Source: Psychrobacter aestuarii
GTDB taxonomy: Bacteria; Pseudomonadota; Gammaproteobacteria; Pseudomonadales; Moraxellaceae
NCBI RefSeq assembly: GCF_904846035.1
Contig: NZ_CAJGYT010000001.1
Span: 2,604,001-2,668,000, forward strand
Direction: 5' to 3'
Length of the DNA stretch: 64,000 nt
Translations under genes and position numbers: made by a program
Part shown: in pieces, positions 63,794-64,000 of the stretch
Layout of the letters: the number at the start of each line of letters is the position of its first letter
Position numbering within the stretch: position 1 is the stretch's first letter
Notes under the pieces: model-generated
Databases searched by the model: none
What the model was told of the DNA's origin: nothing
What the model saw: the letters and a program-made list of their open reading frames with translations, nothing else

Positions 63794-64000
63794 AAATACT
63801 CGCTTTGCTTGCATCAGGCATGATTATGGTAGTGCTGCTACGCTTATTAATCCTGTTGGTGCTTATTAATGTTCAGGCTTGTCTGACCAAACCGTGGTGC
63901 GCATCAGTCATCATAAAAATGAGTTGATAAAATATAAAGGCTTAAAAACTTACAATACGATGGCACTGTCTTGCCATCTCAAAAACATCAAAAATACGAC
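63794..64000. other. Upstream region of rpoD, cut by the window end
   Basis: About 200 bases, AT-rich, expected to hold rpoD promoters. No gene start is visible. dnaG, the usual upstream neighbour, may lie beyond the window. Confidence 0.4.

Overview
The window reads as a chromosomal segment of a gamma-proteobacterium of the Moraxellaceae, most likely Psychrobacter. This is an inference from gene content: RpoD, NrdA/NrdB of class Ia, ZapE, a gpsA-sixA-gspL-gspM cluster, a Neisseria-PilB-like three-domain methionine sulfoxide reductase, coniferyl aldehyde dehydrogenase and BCCT uptake. No rRNA, tRNA, CRISPR array, transposase or integrase was recognised.

1-8 kb holds the start of a membrane fusion protein and its MFS pump (both leftward), then a leftward detoxification regulon: a NemR-like TetR repressor, a YqhD-like aldehyde reductase, a CurA-like reductase, a DJ-1/PfpI protein and a glutathione S-transferase, ended by a hairpin terminator. 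Two near-identical palindromes, each placed 7 bp before a -10 element, sit in front of the repressor and of the reductase.

8-24 kb is mostly housekeeping: a BetT-like transporter, dusB, a DUF1622 membrane protein, an L7/L12-like anchored protein, ppa, lipB, coniferyl aldehyde dehydrogenase, msrAB, pncB, xseB/xseA, a small lipoprotein, an alpha/beta hydrolase, zapE and a nitroreductase. 24-33 kb continues with gpsA (long N-terminal extension), sixA, gspL-gspM, a DUF4870-like membrane protein, pyrD, cvpA-purF and azlC-azlD. 33-39 kb has a MATE exporter and the Sec accessory genes yajC, secD and secF. 39-46 kb is an envelope cluster: a CNNM/CorC-like protein, a small exported protein, an MltD-type transglycosylase with seven LysM repeats and an MltF-type transglycosylase. 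46-49 kb has a Nif3/YbgI protein and a membrane-anchored DegS-like protease.

49-57 kb is the ribonucleotide reductase locus and the most unusual part. nrdA (with NrdR-box-like sites upstream) is separated from nrdB and its ferredoxin by about 4.6 kb of accessory DNA carrying an AT-rich KAP-family P-loop NTPase with two membrane segments, two unassigned small genes and two striking inverted repeats. PifA of plasmid F, a phage-exclusion protein, belongs to the same broad family, so this is the best candidate for an unrecognised defence locus. 57-64 kb has a YbeD-like protein, a bestrophin channel, a TetR/RidA divergent pair with three operators, a ParD-like gene overlapping map, and rpoD.

Functions are assigned from motifs and remembered family sequences only; no database search was run.
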